Positions 7,489 through 14,977 of a DNA stretch of 23,354 nt are shown one piece after another. The notes beneath the pieces are model-generated. The model saw only the letters and a list, made by a program, of their open reading frames with translations. It was not told the origin of the DNA and did no database searches. The stretch comes from Halobacteriales archaeon SW_5_68_122. Its GTDB lineage: Archaea > Halobacteriota > Halobacteria > Halobacteriales > Haloarculaceae. The stretch spans positions 1-23,354 of the forward strand of contig PXSL01000032.1 of the NCBI GenBank assembly GCA_003022815.1, written 5' to 3'. The position numbers and the translations under genes are program-made. Every line of letters starts with the position of its first letter. Positions within the stretch are counted from its first letter, which is position 1.

Positions 7489-9579
7489 TCAGAGCTTCTC
7501 GGTCGAAAGCGCCTGTTCGGTCCGCCGCTGTGCCTGTTCGGTTCGGCGCTCGACGGCCCGGGCGATCGGTTCCTCGATGTCGCCGCGGGCGTCCGCCAGC
7601 CGGCCGGACACCTCCTCGAGCCGCTGCAGGGCCGTCTCGAGGCTGCGGTTGGCGCCGCTGCGGTCGCCCGCTTCGGCCTGCTGGGCGGCGTTGTCGGCCG
7701 CCGAGGTGACGGCCTTCAGCGCGCGCAGGAGGCCGGTGACGCCGGCCGTCTGCCGGCCGGTGGTCTCCGATATCAAGTCGCCGTCCCCGCCGGAGTCGGT
7801 CTCCGTCGGGGTCGGACTGGAGCGGTCGCCGTCGCCGGTCTCCGTCGACTCGCCGTCGCCGCTCCCGCCGGTGATGCCGCCGACGGGGTCGCCCACCTCG
7901 TCGAGAGCGACGTCCGTGACCGCGTCGACGCTGAGGGCGGTCTCCTCGCCGATGGTCGAGACGAAGTCCGCGAGCGATGCCTTACCGGTCTGGGGTTTCT
8001 CGATGCGGACACGTTCCTCGGCGTCGGCGGCGGGGTTGACCCGGAACGCGCCGGGCGCCCCGTCGGCATCGCGGACCTCGGTCGTGTAGGCACCGCCACG
8101 GTGGACGTAGACGGCCTCGGAGCCGTCCATCCGGGACTCGTAGAGGCGGCCGCCGAAGTCGTCTTCGACGGCCAGGTTCTCGAGAGTTGCGTCCGTGCCG
8201 TCGGCGTTCACCTCGAGTTTGACCGCGACATTCGACGGCGGCAGCGCTATCTCGCCGTTGACGCCCGCCAGGTCCGTCCCCGGTTCCTCGGTCACCTCGA
8301 CGCGCTCGCTGTAGGGGGCCTCGCCCGCGCCGTTGACCGTCAGCCGGTGTTCGCCGGCCGGCAGGTCCTCGACGACGGCGATGCCGGCGAACGTCGGCAC
8401 CGCGACGGGGTCGCTCTCGGCGAGCACCGCCTTCTCCGTCGAGGAGTCGCTCGTCTTGACGCCCTCGTCTTCGGGCGCGTCGTCGTCGGTCTCGACCTGC
8501 CGGACGGCGGCCACGAGGCGGTTGACCGGCGCCGGGTCGCCGATGGCCTCGTACTCGTCGGCCAGTTCCTGCCGGTGGGCCGGGTCGGAGATGTCGTCGG
8601 CCGGGTTGTCGTAGCGGGGCTGGTTCCACGGTACCTTCGTGGTCGTGATGTGGTCGGAGACGAGGTCCTCGCCGGCCTCCGGGATGGCGAACTCGAAGCT
8701 CAACTGCGGCCCGGTGAAGGCGGTAATGTGCTCTAGCTCCGCCGTCGGAGTGAGCTCGTAGGTCACATCCACCTCGCCTTCGCTCTTGGCGTCCTCGGGG
8801 TCGAATGCGAACAGTTGGCCGGTCTCCCGCCGGGGCAGGTCCTCGGGCGGCTCCGCAAGCTCGTCGAACGACCGGACGGTGAGCGTCTCGTCGATTAGCG
8901 CCGCCCTGTCGATAGCCTGGAGGTCCTCGTGTTCGTAGATGGGTTCGCCGCCGAGTTCCGGGACGACGTACGGCAGCCGGAAGCCCTCGTCCCGTGGCAG
9001 GCCGTAGGCGGCCGGAATCTCGCCGACCACGTCCTCGAGTGCGTCGTTCGTCACGTCGGCGATGGTGTCCTCGATGGGGCTACGGGAGAACTGGTCGCGG
9101 ATGTCGTTGACCGACAGGCCGCCGGAGTGCGAGCCCAGCTCCGGTAGCACCCGCGGTACCTGGGTCGTCTCCGGGCCGAGGAACTCGTTGTTCGGCACCC
9201 TCCGGGAGTGGGAGCTGGCGACGAACAGCTTCGGCTCCCCGCTCTCGATGTCGACGAACACCTGCGTGACCTCCCAGTCGTGCCAGTGGAAGTTCACCGA
9301 GAACTGATCGAAGGCCGCGTACCACCAGTACTGGACGGCCGCGAGCGTCGAGTCCTTGTAGGTGACGACCCGGTAGAAGACGGTCGGGTTCGGGGGCGCC
9401 TCCGCCTCCCGGAACTGTTCGGTGTACCCCTCGAGCGCGTCGAAGCCGTCGACGACCGGGTCGCCGTCGGCTTCGCTCTCGTAGGGCCGGGGGTCGGTCG
9501 GGAACCACTTCTCGAAAGCGTCGAAGTAGTACACCGGGGCGAACTGTTCGGCGAGTTCCCGGCTCCGCTCGTCGTCCAT
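7489..9579 (-). CDS. Large protein with NPP1/Vps62-like N-terminal domain and helical tail
   Basis: 696 residues from ATG 9579, without signal peptide or transmembrane helix. Residues 13-30 (FAPVYYFDAFEKWFPTDP) resemble the start of Vps62-type proteins. At 98-103 HWHDWE, followed by a beta strand and ASSH, closely resembles the GHRHDWE core of NPP1/necrosis-inducing-like proteins, where His, Asp and Glu bind a metal. About 390-420 looks like a small beta-sandwich repeat (VVEDLPAGEHRLTVNG). An acidic Ser/Thr/Gly linker with TPTETDSGGDGD sits near 575-605. The last 80 residues are charged helices (RRTEQAQRRTEQALS), probably a coiled coil. NPP1 proteins are known as secreted cytolysins of microbes; an intracellular archaeal version would act differently. 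The fold assignment is by motif only. Confidence 0.72.
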   Translation of the reverse strand: MDDERSRELAEQFAPVYYFDAFEKWFPTDPRPYESEADGDPVVDGFDALEGYTEQFREAEAPPNPTVFYRVVTYKDSTLAAVQYWWYAAFDQFSVNFHWHDWEVTQVFVDIESGEPKLFVASSHSRRVPNNEFLGPETTQVPRVLPELGSHSGGLSVNDIRDQFSRSPIEDTIADVTNDALEDVVGEIPAAYGLPRDEGFRLPYVVPELGGEPIYEHEDLQAIDRAALIDETLTVRSFDELAEPPEDLPRRETGQLFAFDPEDAKSEGEVDVTYELTPTAELEHITAFTGPQLSFEFAIPEAGEDLVSDHITTTKVPWNQPRYDNPADDISDPAHRQELADEYEAIGDPAPVNRLVAAVRQVETDDDAPEDEGVKTSDSSTEKAVLAESDPVAVPTFAGIAVVEDLPAGEHRLTVNGAGEAPYSERVEVTEEPGTDLAGVNGEIALPPSNVAVKLEVNADGTDATLENLAVEDDFGGRLYESRMDGSEAVYVHRGGAYTTEVRDADGAPGAFRVNPAADAEERVRIEKPQTGKASLADFVSTIGEETALSVDAVTDVALDEVGDPVGGITGGSGDGESTETGDGDRSSPTPTETDSGGDGDLISETTGRQTAGVTGLLRALKAVTSAADNAAQQAEAGDRSGANRSLETALQRLEEVSGRLADARGDIEEPIARAVERRTEQAQRRTEQALSTEKL

Positions 9580-9765
9580 CTCGGTCGTCGGGGAGCATTC
9601 ATGCGTCGTGTAGCTCGGCCGACCGGATTCCGGTGGTGCGGTCGGTCGGCCCGTGGTCGGCCTTCGGGGTTCAGTTGAATATCTCTTGTGGGTCCGACTA
9701 CAACTCCGTTGCCGGGACCGTCCGGGAAGGACAGGGATTTGGGCTGCCCGCGCCTACCTGCGGGC
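9580..9765. promoter_or_regulatory. Divergent intergenic region
   Basis: The gap separates divergent starts at 9579 and 9766. GGATTTGGG lies about 27 nt before the plus-strand ATG and is a weak TATA candidate. A short inverted repeat, CCCGC-gcctacct-GCGGG, sits against that start and could affect initiation. GATCC-free GC-rich palindromes near 9625-9660 are weak. No gene is present. Confidence 0.4.
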
Positions 9766-10944
9766 ATGACGAGTTTCGAGGCGTTTCGCTGTGCGGACTG
9801 CAGGACGACGACCAACGGGGCGACGGCGACCCGCTGTCCGAACTGTGGCAGGACGCTCGACGCCGCCTACGACCTCGCGGGGACGGACCTCGACCGCGGG
9901 ACGCTGGCCGGCCGGGCGGGCGGCTGGAAGCACCGCGAGTTGCTCCCCTTCGTCCCGGACGGCATCGGCGAGGGCGCGACGCCGCTGGTCGAAACTCCCC
10001 GCCTGGCCGAGGAACTCGACGTCGAGACGCTCCACGTCAAAGACGAGTCCCACAACCCGACGGGGAGCGTCACCGACCGGGGGCTGGCGCTGGTCGCCGA
10101 GGCGGCCGACCGGGCCGACGCCGACACGCTGGCGCTGCCGACGACGGGCGACGCCGGCCAGTCGGCGGCCGCCTACGCCGCCCGCGCCGGCCTGCTGTCG
10201 CGGGTGTTCGTCCCCAGCCGAACCAACTTCGTCAACAAGGCGATGATAAACGTCCACGGCGGCGATATGCGGGTCGTCGAGGGACGGTTCGACGACGCCA
10301 GCGAGAGCTACGAGGCCGAGCGCGAGGAGCTGCCGGCCGCCAACGAGGAGACGTGGTTCCCCGCCGGCGCCTTCGACTCGCCGTTCCGCCACGAGGGCGT
10401 GAAGCCGGTCTACTACGAGGCCGTCGAGGCCCTCGGGTGGTCGGCCCCGGACGCGGTCGTCGTTCCCGTCGGCCACGGGACGGTCGCCGCCGGCGTCTGG
10501 AAGGCCGCCCGCGAACTCGCCGACCTGGGGCTGGCCGACTCGACGCCCCGCGTCTACGCCGCACAGCCGGAGGGCTGTGCGCCCATTGTCGAGGCCGTCG
10601 AGGCCGGCACCGACCCCGGACTGTGGGAGGTGCCCGACACCGTCGTCGGCGCCCTGGAGATACCGGACCCGGCGGGCGGCCTCCCCGCGGCGGAGGCCGT
10701 CGGGGCCAGCGGCGGCGCCGGCGTCGCCGTTGACGACGAGGACGCCCTCGACAGCGCCGCGACCGTCGCCCAGCACGAGGGCTTAGAGGTGAGCGTCGCC
10801 TGCGGCGTCGCCGCCGCCGGCGCCTGGCGCCTCCGGGAGCGGGGCGAACTCGCCGCCGACGACGAGGTGCTGCTGGTCAACACCGGGGCCGGCAACAAGG
10901 ACGCCGATATCGTCCGGAGCCGGCTGATGGGACGGGGAATGTAG
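9766..10944 (+). CDS. Threonine-synthase-like protein lacking the PLP lysine
   Basis: 392 residues from ATG 9766 (MTSFEAFRCADC). An N-terminal zinc ribbon (C9, C12, C24, C27) is followed by a fold type II PLP-enzyme domain, the typical layout of archaeal threonine synthases. However, the PLP-lysine motif NPTGSFKDRG reads NPTGSVTDRG (97-106): the lysine is Thr103. The usual SGNAG loop that contacts the cofactor reads TGDAGQSAAAYAA (128-140), with Asp for Asn. The loop VPVGHGT (234-239) replaces VPVGNGG. The rest of the fold appears intact and the codon use is normal. It therefore looks like a maintained non-PLP paralogue rather than decay. It should not be annotated as active threonine synthase. 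Confidence 0.85.
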   Translation: MTSFEAFRCADCRTTTNGATATRCPNCGRTLDAAYDLAGTDLDRGTLAGRAGGWKHRELLPFVPDGIGEGATPLVETPRLAEELDVETLHVKDESHNPTGSVTDRGLALVAEAADRADADTLALPTTGDAGQSAAAYAARAGLLSRVFVPSRTNFVNKAMINVHGGDMRVVEGRFDDASESYEAEREELPAANEETWFPAGAFDSPFRHEGVKPVYYEAVEALGWSAPDAVVVPVGHGTVAAGVWKAARELADLGLADSTPRVYAAQPEGCAPIVEAVEAGTDPGLWEVPDTVVGALEIPDPAGGLPAAEAVGASGGAGVAVDDEDALDSAATVAQHEGLEVSVACGVAAAGAWRLRERGELAADDEVLLVNTGAGNKDADIVRSRLMGRGM

Positions 10945-11020
10945 CTGGGTCACGGCCCGTACCGTGTCACGAGTTCTCACCACACCACGCTTTTGCTGAA
11001 CCGGTCGCAACCGGCGTGTG

Positions 11021-11686
11021 ATGACCCTCCTGTCGACGTTTGCCGCCGGGGTGGCCTTCGGGTTAGCGCTGGCAGCGCCGCCGGGTCCGATGAACGCCGT
11101 CATCGCCGAGGAGTCAGTGCTCCGGGGGTGGGGCTCGGGGTTCAAGGCCGGCCTCGGCGCGATGACCGCCGACCTCGTGTTCCTCGCGCTGGCGCTGGCC
11201 GGTGCGGTGGCGGTCGTCGAGCGGGCGCCGACGCTCCGCAACGCGATGGTCGCCGTCGGCGGCCTGCTCATGCTGTACTTCGCCTACGGCGCCGTCAGGG
11301 ACGCCCGCGAGAGCTTCCGCGCGGCGGCCGCTCCCGAGGGCCGCGGCTTCACGAAGGCGTTCGTACTGGCGCTGACGAACCCCTACCAGATACTGTTCTG
11401 GCTCACCGTCGGGGTCGGCCTGCTGGCGCCCGGCCGTGTCGACGTGCTGGCGTACGCCGCCGACGCCCTGACGGGTCTCGTCGTCGTCGAGACGGGCCAC
11501 CCCGCGCTTGTCGTCGGCCTGTTTGGCGGAATCGTCGTCTGGATAGTCGGCTTCCCGGCGGCGCTCGTCGCCGCCGAACAGCGCATGGAGAACGCCGCCC
11601 CGGTGGTCGCGGTGCTCAGCGCCGCGGTGCTCGTCCTGTTCGGGGCCTACTTCCTCTACGACGCTGTCAGCGGGTTCGCGGCCTGA
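11021..11686 (+). CDS. LysE/RhtB-family exporter
   Basis: 221 residues with about six hydrophobic helices. The first contains the LysE signature FGLALAAPPGPMNAV, and the TNPYQILFW segment at about 125-133 is the conserved mid-protein motif. The family exports amino acids such as lysine, threonine or homoserine. The start is the ATG at 11021 (a GTG lies immediately before it); CTTTTGC about 28 nt upstream supports a leaderless transcript. The substrate is unknown. Following a threonine-synthase-like gene is suggestive but that protein is probably not catalytic. The TGA stop forms the left flank of a MITE-like element. Confidence 0.87.
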   Translation: MTLLSTFAAGVAFGLALAAPPGPMNAVIAEESVLRGWGSGFKAGLGAMTADLVFLALALAGAVAVVERAPTLRNAMVAVGGLLMLYFAYGAVRDARESFRAAAAPEGRGFTKAFVLALTNPYQILFWLTVGVGLLAPGRVDVLAYAADALTGLVVVETGHPALVVGLFGGIVVWIVGFPAALVAAEQRMENAAPVVAVLSAAVLVLFGAYFLYDAVSGFAA

Positions 11687-11793
11687 TACTGCCGGACGTA
11701 ACTACTTGAATCGCAGTCCGGTTTCCCGTCGTGTTCGCCCGGATACGTGGACGATTACCGATTCAGATGTTCATGAAAGTACGTCCGGCAGTA
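11687..11793. mobile_element. MITE-like element with 14-bp terminal inverted repeats
   Basis: TACTGCCGGACGTA at 11687-11700 is repeated perfectly inverted at 11780-11793. Inside, ACTTGAATCG and CGATTCAGAT give a second, imperfect inverted match. The element is 107 bp, non-coding, and more A/T-rich than its surroundings. It is flanked by TGA on both sides (11684-11686 and 11794-11796), a possible 3-bp target duplication. It sits between two convergent genes and touches both stop codons. No transposase is in the window. Confidence 0.68.
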
Positions 11794-11796
11794 TGA

Positions 11797-12407
11797 TTAC
11801 GGCTCGACGTCCGGCGGGTCACCCGGCTCCATGTCGACGACTTCGGTCTCGAGCCACTCCTTGAACCAGCGGACCCGCTTGATGCGCTGGTGGGCGATGC
11901 TCTCTGCGGCGTCCGACCGGACCCGGGCGACGGCGTCCTCGCCCCGTTCGAGCACCCGGCCGACCATCTCGTTTGCGTCCATGTGGGTGCGGGCCTCGTA
12001 GCCCATCCGCAGGAGCATCAGTGCCGTCCCGTTGGCGCCGACCTTGTCGAGCAGGTCCGCTTCCATCAGGCACTGTGTCTCGAGGGCGACGTCGTTGAGG
12101 TCGCCGTCGTAGGAGTGCGATTCGACGGCGTCACACACCTGCTCGACGAACGATTCGGGGTAGTCGGTCCTCGACCGGAGGTACTCTCGGGCGACGCGGG
12201 CGCCGGCCTCGGCGTGGAGGTCCTGTTCGGCCTCCAGCTTGGCGATGTCGTGGAACAGCGCCGCCACGCGGGTCACGTCGACGTTCGCCCCCTCCTCTTC
12301 GGCGATCTCGGCGGCCAGACGCTTGCGGCCAGGTAGTCGTGGACGAACCGCTTCATCTCCTCGAACTCCTCGCCGGAGACGGGCGATTCCCTGATTTCAA
12401 CGCCCAT
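11797..12407 (-). pseudogene. HD-domain phosphohydrolase gene, frameshifted with probable internal deletion
   Basis: From ATG 12407 the frame reads MGVEIRESPVSGEEFEEMKR through HDYLAASV, then runs to a stop after about 45 codons. A second frame resumes with LAAEIAEEEGANVDVTRVA and encodes ALFHDIAKLEAEQD, the HD motif of metal-dependent phosphohydrolases, to a TAA at 11799-11797. The span is 611 bases, so the frames cannot be joined. From memory, intact haloarchaeal proteins have about 25-30 residues here, including the first metal-binding His region (WHSAEYRF-like). The junction is at about 12311-12332 and carries CTGGCCGC twice. A strong GGTGG ribosome site precedes the ATG. The product is probably non-functional unless the gap is an assembly error. 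Confidence 0.75.
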
Positions 12408-12754
12408 GTATCCACCTTTGGACGAGAACTGCGTACACGTCAATCATCTTGACCGTAAAAACGCGGCATCGTCCCTTTAGGCTTACGACACCGCGGTCCG
12501 TCGCCGACGGGCTGCCGCTCTTCTTGGTCAAGGACGGGGCCGTCGTCGCCGACGGGACGGTTCGAACCGGTGCGACCGGAGGGCCGCCGACGGACGCCGG
12601 CTCGACTCGGTCCCCGTGAAGCGGCTCTACGCGTTCGCTTGGCAGGCCGACCACGGCCCCGACGCCCTGCTGACCGCCCACCCTAGCGGACGTTCGTCCA
12701 CTGCCGGCGCCGGCGTGGTCCGGTTTTATCACGCCTCGGTCGTAACTGACCGAC
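12408..12754. other. Gap with degraded plus-strand coding remnants
   Basis: About 12490-12610 reads well in one plus frame (SVADGLPLFLVKDGAVVADG), then the coding signal passes to another frame at about 12590-12690 (RRLDSVPVKRLYAFAWQADH). Neither part has an intact start and stop. The second part faintly recalls the end of DUF3179-type proteins (PVxxxxxFAWxxxHPD); this is uncertain. 12722-12730 is the promoter of the following gene, and a T-rich box near 12455 could serve the HD-domain gene. Confidence 0.45.
12722..12730 (+). promoter_or_regulatory. TATA box before the GNAT gene
   Basis: GGTTTTATC is centred about 28 nt before the ATG at 12755, the spacing of leaderless haloarchaeal genes, and supports that start. 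Confidence 0.6.
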
Positions 12755-13364
12755 ATGAACGTACGCGAAGCGACGACCGCTGACGGTCCGCCAGTTCGGT
12801 CCATCGCGCTACGGTCGATGGAGGCGTCGTACTCGTTGAGTCCCAGCACCATCGAGAACGCCATCCGCCAGTGGTACGGGGTCGACCGCTTCGCCGAGAA
12901 GGTCGACGACCCGCGGGCAAGGTCTCGGCCGGCAGCTATACGAGGAGACCCGCGAGCGCCTCGAGAAGCACGGCGCCGAAACCATCCGTGGGCTCGTGCT
13001 CGCGGACAACTCCGAGGGCAACCGCTTCTGGGAGAACCAGGGGCTGACCATGGTCGGCGAGGGCTCCGTCGAGATCGACGGCAATGCGTTCGTCGAGAAC
13101 GTCTACGTCGACGAGGAGGGCATCGACGTCCGGCCCATCGTCATTGACGGCAACGAGCACTACATCGACCGCAGCGATGTCGATCGCGGGTCGGAAGGCC
13201 CCTTCTACACCGTCTATATCGACGAGGTCCGCGAAAACAAATACGGTTACTACTGCGGCGCCTGCGAGAACCTCGTCACCTCAATGGACGCGATGGGCCG
13301 CCTCGAGTGCAAGGAATGCGGCAACGCGCTGAAGCCAAGCCGGTGGGACGCCGCTTACATGTAG
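12755..13364 (+). pseudogene. GNAT acetyltransferase fused to DUF5816-like zinc ribbon, broken
   Basis: ATG 12755 begins MNVREATTADGPPVRS and reads to RFAEKVDDP. The acetyl-CoA-binding motif appears in another frame as RGQGLGRQLYEETRERL and continues to VGEGSVEIDGNAFVENVY. The last 80 residues carry a DUF5816-like C-terminal part with a zinc ribbon (YYCGAC and LECKECG) and a TAG at 13362. The central strands of the GNAT fold, normally 30-40 residues, are absent between the two frames; the junction is at about 12908-12920. Homologues, as I remember them, are single intact proteins with both domains. A shorter start inside the second frame (12996) would lack the acetyl-CoA loop. Confidence 0.75.
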
Positions 13365-13380
13365 AACGAACTTTTTGCAC

Positions 13381-13523
13381 GGCGAGCCTCCGGCTTCTGC
13401 GAGCGGGCCGACGGCCCGCTCACACGGTCCGAGGGACCTCCGGTCCCTCGCTACCCGGCAAAAATCCACGCGAATCGCCACGGCGATTCGCTGGATGACG
13501 AGAGGCGCCGTCGGCGCCTCTCG
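13381..13523. repeat. Second hairpin array of the same design
   Basis: Inverted repeats: 13401-13421 (9-bp stem, loop gac), 13430-13450 (9-bp, loop tcc), 13470-13491 (10-bp stem with 2-nt loop, or 9 with 4) and 13499-13523 (11-bp, loop gtc). A weak one lies at 13384-13396. The flanks of the last hairpin, GATGACGAGAG and CTCTCGAACCAC, are identical to those around the hairpin at 2274-2294 while the inner stem differs. The array lies just after the broken GNAT gene. Confidence 0.85.
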
Positions 13524-13687
13524 AACCACTTCGATGAAAAATAGCTCCCTCCTCCAGCCGCCTCGCGCCTCTGGCGCTCGGTGTTAGTCATCGGTCGCTA
13601 CCGTTCGCTCGCGGGTGCTCCTGCTCGGCCGCTGGCTGCTACTCCTCCGCATCACATTGGATGAAATCATAGTCTGAGCCGTCGGCG
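13524..13687. other. Intergenic sequence, possible displaced 3' tail on minus strand
   Basis: No full gene is visible. On the minus strand directly beyond the stop at 13688, another frame reads SDADGSDYDFIQCDAEE to a stop at about 13639. It is acidic and haloarchaeal in character. It may be the original C-terminus of the 13688-14680 protein displaced by a frameshift. A 5-bp hairpin, GCGCC-tct-GGCGC, is near 13566. Confidence 0.4.
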
Positions 13688-14680
13688 TCACTCCCACTTC
13701 GGTTCGTACTCGCCCTTAATGGGCGGTTCGTCGCTTACCCACTCGGCGCGGGCGGCGTCGCTCGTGATGTTCCTCGCGGGGCCGTCGTCGACGCTGTAGG
13801 TCACCGTCACCGTCGATAGCGAGCAGTGTGCGTTGTACCGGAGGCCGTCGTCTGGCACCATGTAGGAGACGGTCTGCCAGTGGTCGTCGGGCGACTCGAC
13901 GGTGGCCTGCAGTTCGATGCCCTCGCCCTCGCCGCGGAACCGCCAGTGGCCCACCTCGTCGTGCTCGACGACGTTCGCCGAGGGACTGGCCGGCAGGACG
14001 TCGGGGAGCCGGTTGAGCGGGTACACCTCGCCGTCGACCCGGAAGCACAGCGAGAGCTTGTCGTCCAGCCGCAGCGCCTCCAGCACCGCCGAATCGTCCT
14101 CCTCGAAGTCGTTGCACTGCACCCACGTCCACTGCTCGGGCGGGGTCGTCGAGGACACGGTGTGGCCCTGGTGGCCCGGCGCGTCCTCGAGTTCGACCGT
14201 CCGGTCGCCGACGGTCACCTCGCCGGACATCGACACCGATTCGTTCCGGCTCCAGTGCTTGCCCGTCCCGAGAGCGGCCGACAGCAGGTCCGTCAGCGTC
14301 TCGCTCCGGAGCGGCGTGAACGCGTAGCTGTCGGGATCGTACTCGAGGTCCCAGGCGACCTCGTTGACACTGCCGGTCGCTGACGAGGAGGTGAGCACGC
14401 CGTTGCCGACGGTCAACTCGAAGGAATCGGCGTCGGCCCACACCTCCTCGAAGGGGAACGCCGCCGAGACGAACGTCGAATTCTCGGGGGCCTCGCGGTC
14501 GGTCAGCGCGGCCCACAGCCGTCCCTCCTGGTAGCCGGACTCGGTCGACAGCAGCGTGTACCGGTACCAGAACGCGACCGACCCGTCGCGGGGGCTCACC
14601 AGCGAGTACCACACCTCGCGGCCGGGGTCGCCGCCCTCGAGCGGCCACGCCTCGACGGGCTCATTGGGGTCGGGCTGCAT
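13688..14680 (-). CDS. Lipocalin-like (AttH/CrtC-type) hypothetical protein
   Basis: 330 residues from ATG 14680 (MQPDPNEPVEAWPLEGGDPG). This start was chosen over an in-frame upstream ATG because the intervening sequence is not coding-like and ACTATAACT at 14702-14711 offers a promoter. The protein is rich in beta strands and Trp/Tyr. Near the N-terminus WYSLVSPRDGSVAFWYRYTL and then EGRLWAALTD resemble the calycin-fold AttH/hydroxyneurosporene-synthase/tocopherol-cyclase group. There is no signal peptide and no catalytic motif that I can name. It may bind or modify a hydrophobic ligand; this is inference. See the adjoining 3' gap for a possible frameshifted tail. Confidence 0.65.
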   Translation of the reverse strand: MQPDPNEPVEAWPLEGGDPGREVWYSLVSPRDGSVAFWYRYTLLSTESGYQEGRLWAALTDREAPENSTFVSAAFPFEEVWADADSFELTVGNGVLTSSSATGSVNEVAWDLEYDPDSYAFTPLRSETLTDLLSAALGTGKHWSRNESVSMSGEVTVGDRTVELEDAPGHQGHTVSSTTPPEQWTWVQCNDFEEDDSAVLEALRLDDKLSLCFRVDGEVYPLNRLPDVLPASPSANVVEHDEVGHWRFRGEGEGIELQATVESPDDHWQTVSYMVPDDGLRYNAHCSLSTVTVTYSVDDGPARNITSDAARAEWVSDEPPIKGEYEPKWE

Positions 14681-14749
14681 GCTATGACTCGAATGAACTG
14701 GGCACGGAGTTATAGTTGGCGTTAAGGACGGCGGGGAACCCACCGGCCA

Positions 14750-14763
14750 GGGCAGATTCGAAC
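14750..14763. repeat. Direct repeat of the tRNA-Gln 3' portion
   Basis: GGGCAGATTCGAAC here is identical to 14869-14882 in the T-arm and acceptor side of tRNA-Gln. A separate T-arm-like hairpin, GGCAG-(ggttcgcat)-CTGCC minus overlaps, lies at about 14809-14826. tRNA 3' ends are common attachment sites of integrating elements, but the copies are only 119 bp apart and no integrase is present. Confidence 0.45.
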
Positions 14764-14861
14764 CGGAGCCGGACGTACTCGCTCACGTTCGTTCGCTGTA
14801 CGCGTCCGGCAGGGTTCGCATCTGCCTGCGGCCATCGCTCCTCGCGTTCGCTCTTCACAGA

Positions 14862-14934
14862 TAGCCCCGGGCAGATTCGAACTGCCGTCGGAGGCTCCAA
14901 AGGCCTCTATGATTGGCCACTACACCACGGGGCT
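14862..14934 (-). tRNA. tRNA-Gln (anticodon TTG)
   Basis: The 73-nt minus-strand sequence folds as a cloverleaf. The acceptor stem AGCCCCG pairs with CGGGGCT and is followed by discriminator A. The anticodon stem GAGGC/GCCTC holds loop CTTTGGA with anticodon TTG, and the T-arm is GGCAG-TTCGAAT-CTGCC. It decodes CAA (and CAG by wobble). No intron is present and CCA is not encoded. It lies 43 bp beyond the stop of the DtxR-type gene on the same strand; TTCAAG about 30 nt upstream may be its box A promoter. Confidence 0.95.
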
Positions 14935-14977
14935 CCACCGACATCTACCGACGGCGCGCACTTGAACACTTCGAGAG

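Noticed and set aside
7132..8736. Open frame of 534 codons on the plus strand opposite the NPP1-like gene
   Set aside because: Its start lies in the structured element and its Arg/Gly-rich translation looks like antisense of acidic haloarchaeal coding sequence.
11018..11020. GTG directly before the LysE-type ATG as start
   Set aside because: The ATG at 11021 is adjacent, fits the promoter spacing and is the more usual start.
12996..13364. Short intact GNAT gene starting at 12996
   Set aside because: It would begin after the acetyl-CoA-binding motif; the upstream frame clearly encodes the missing N-terminal half, so a broken gene is the better reading.
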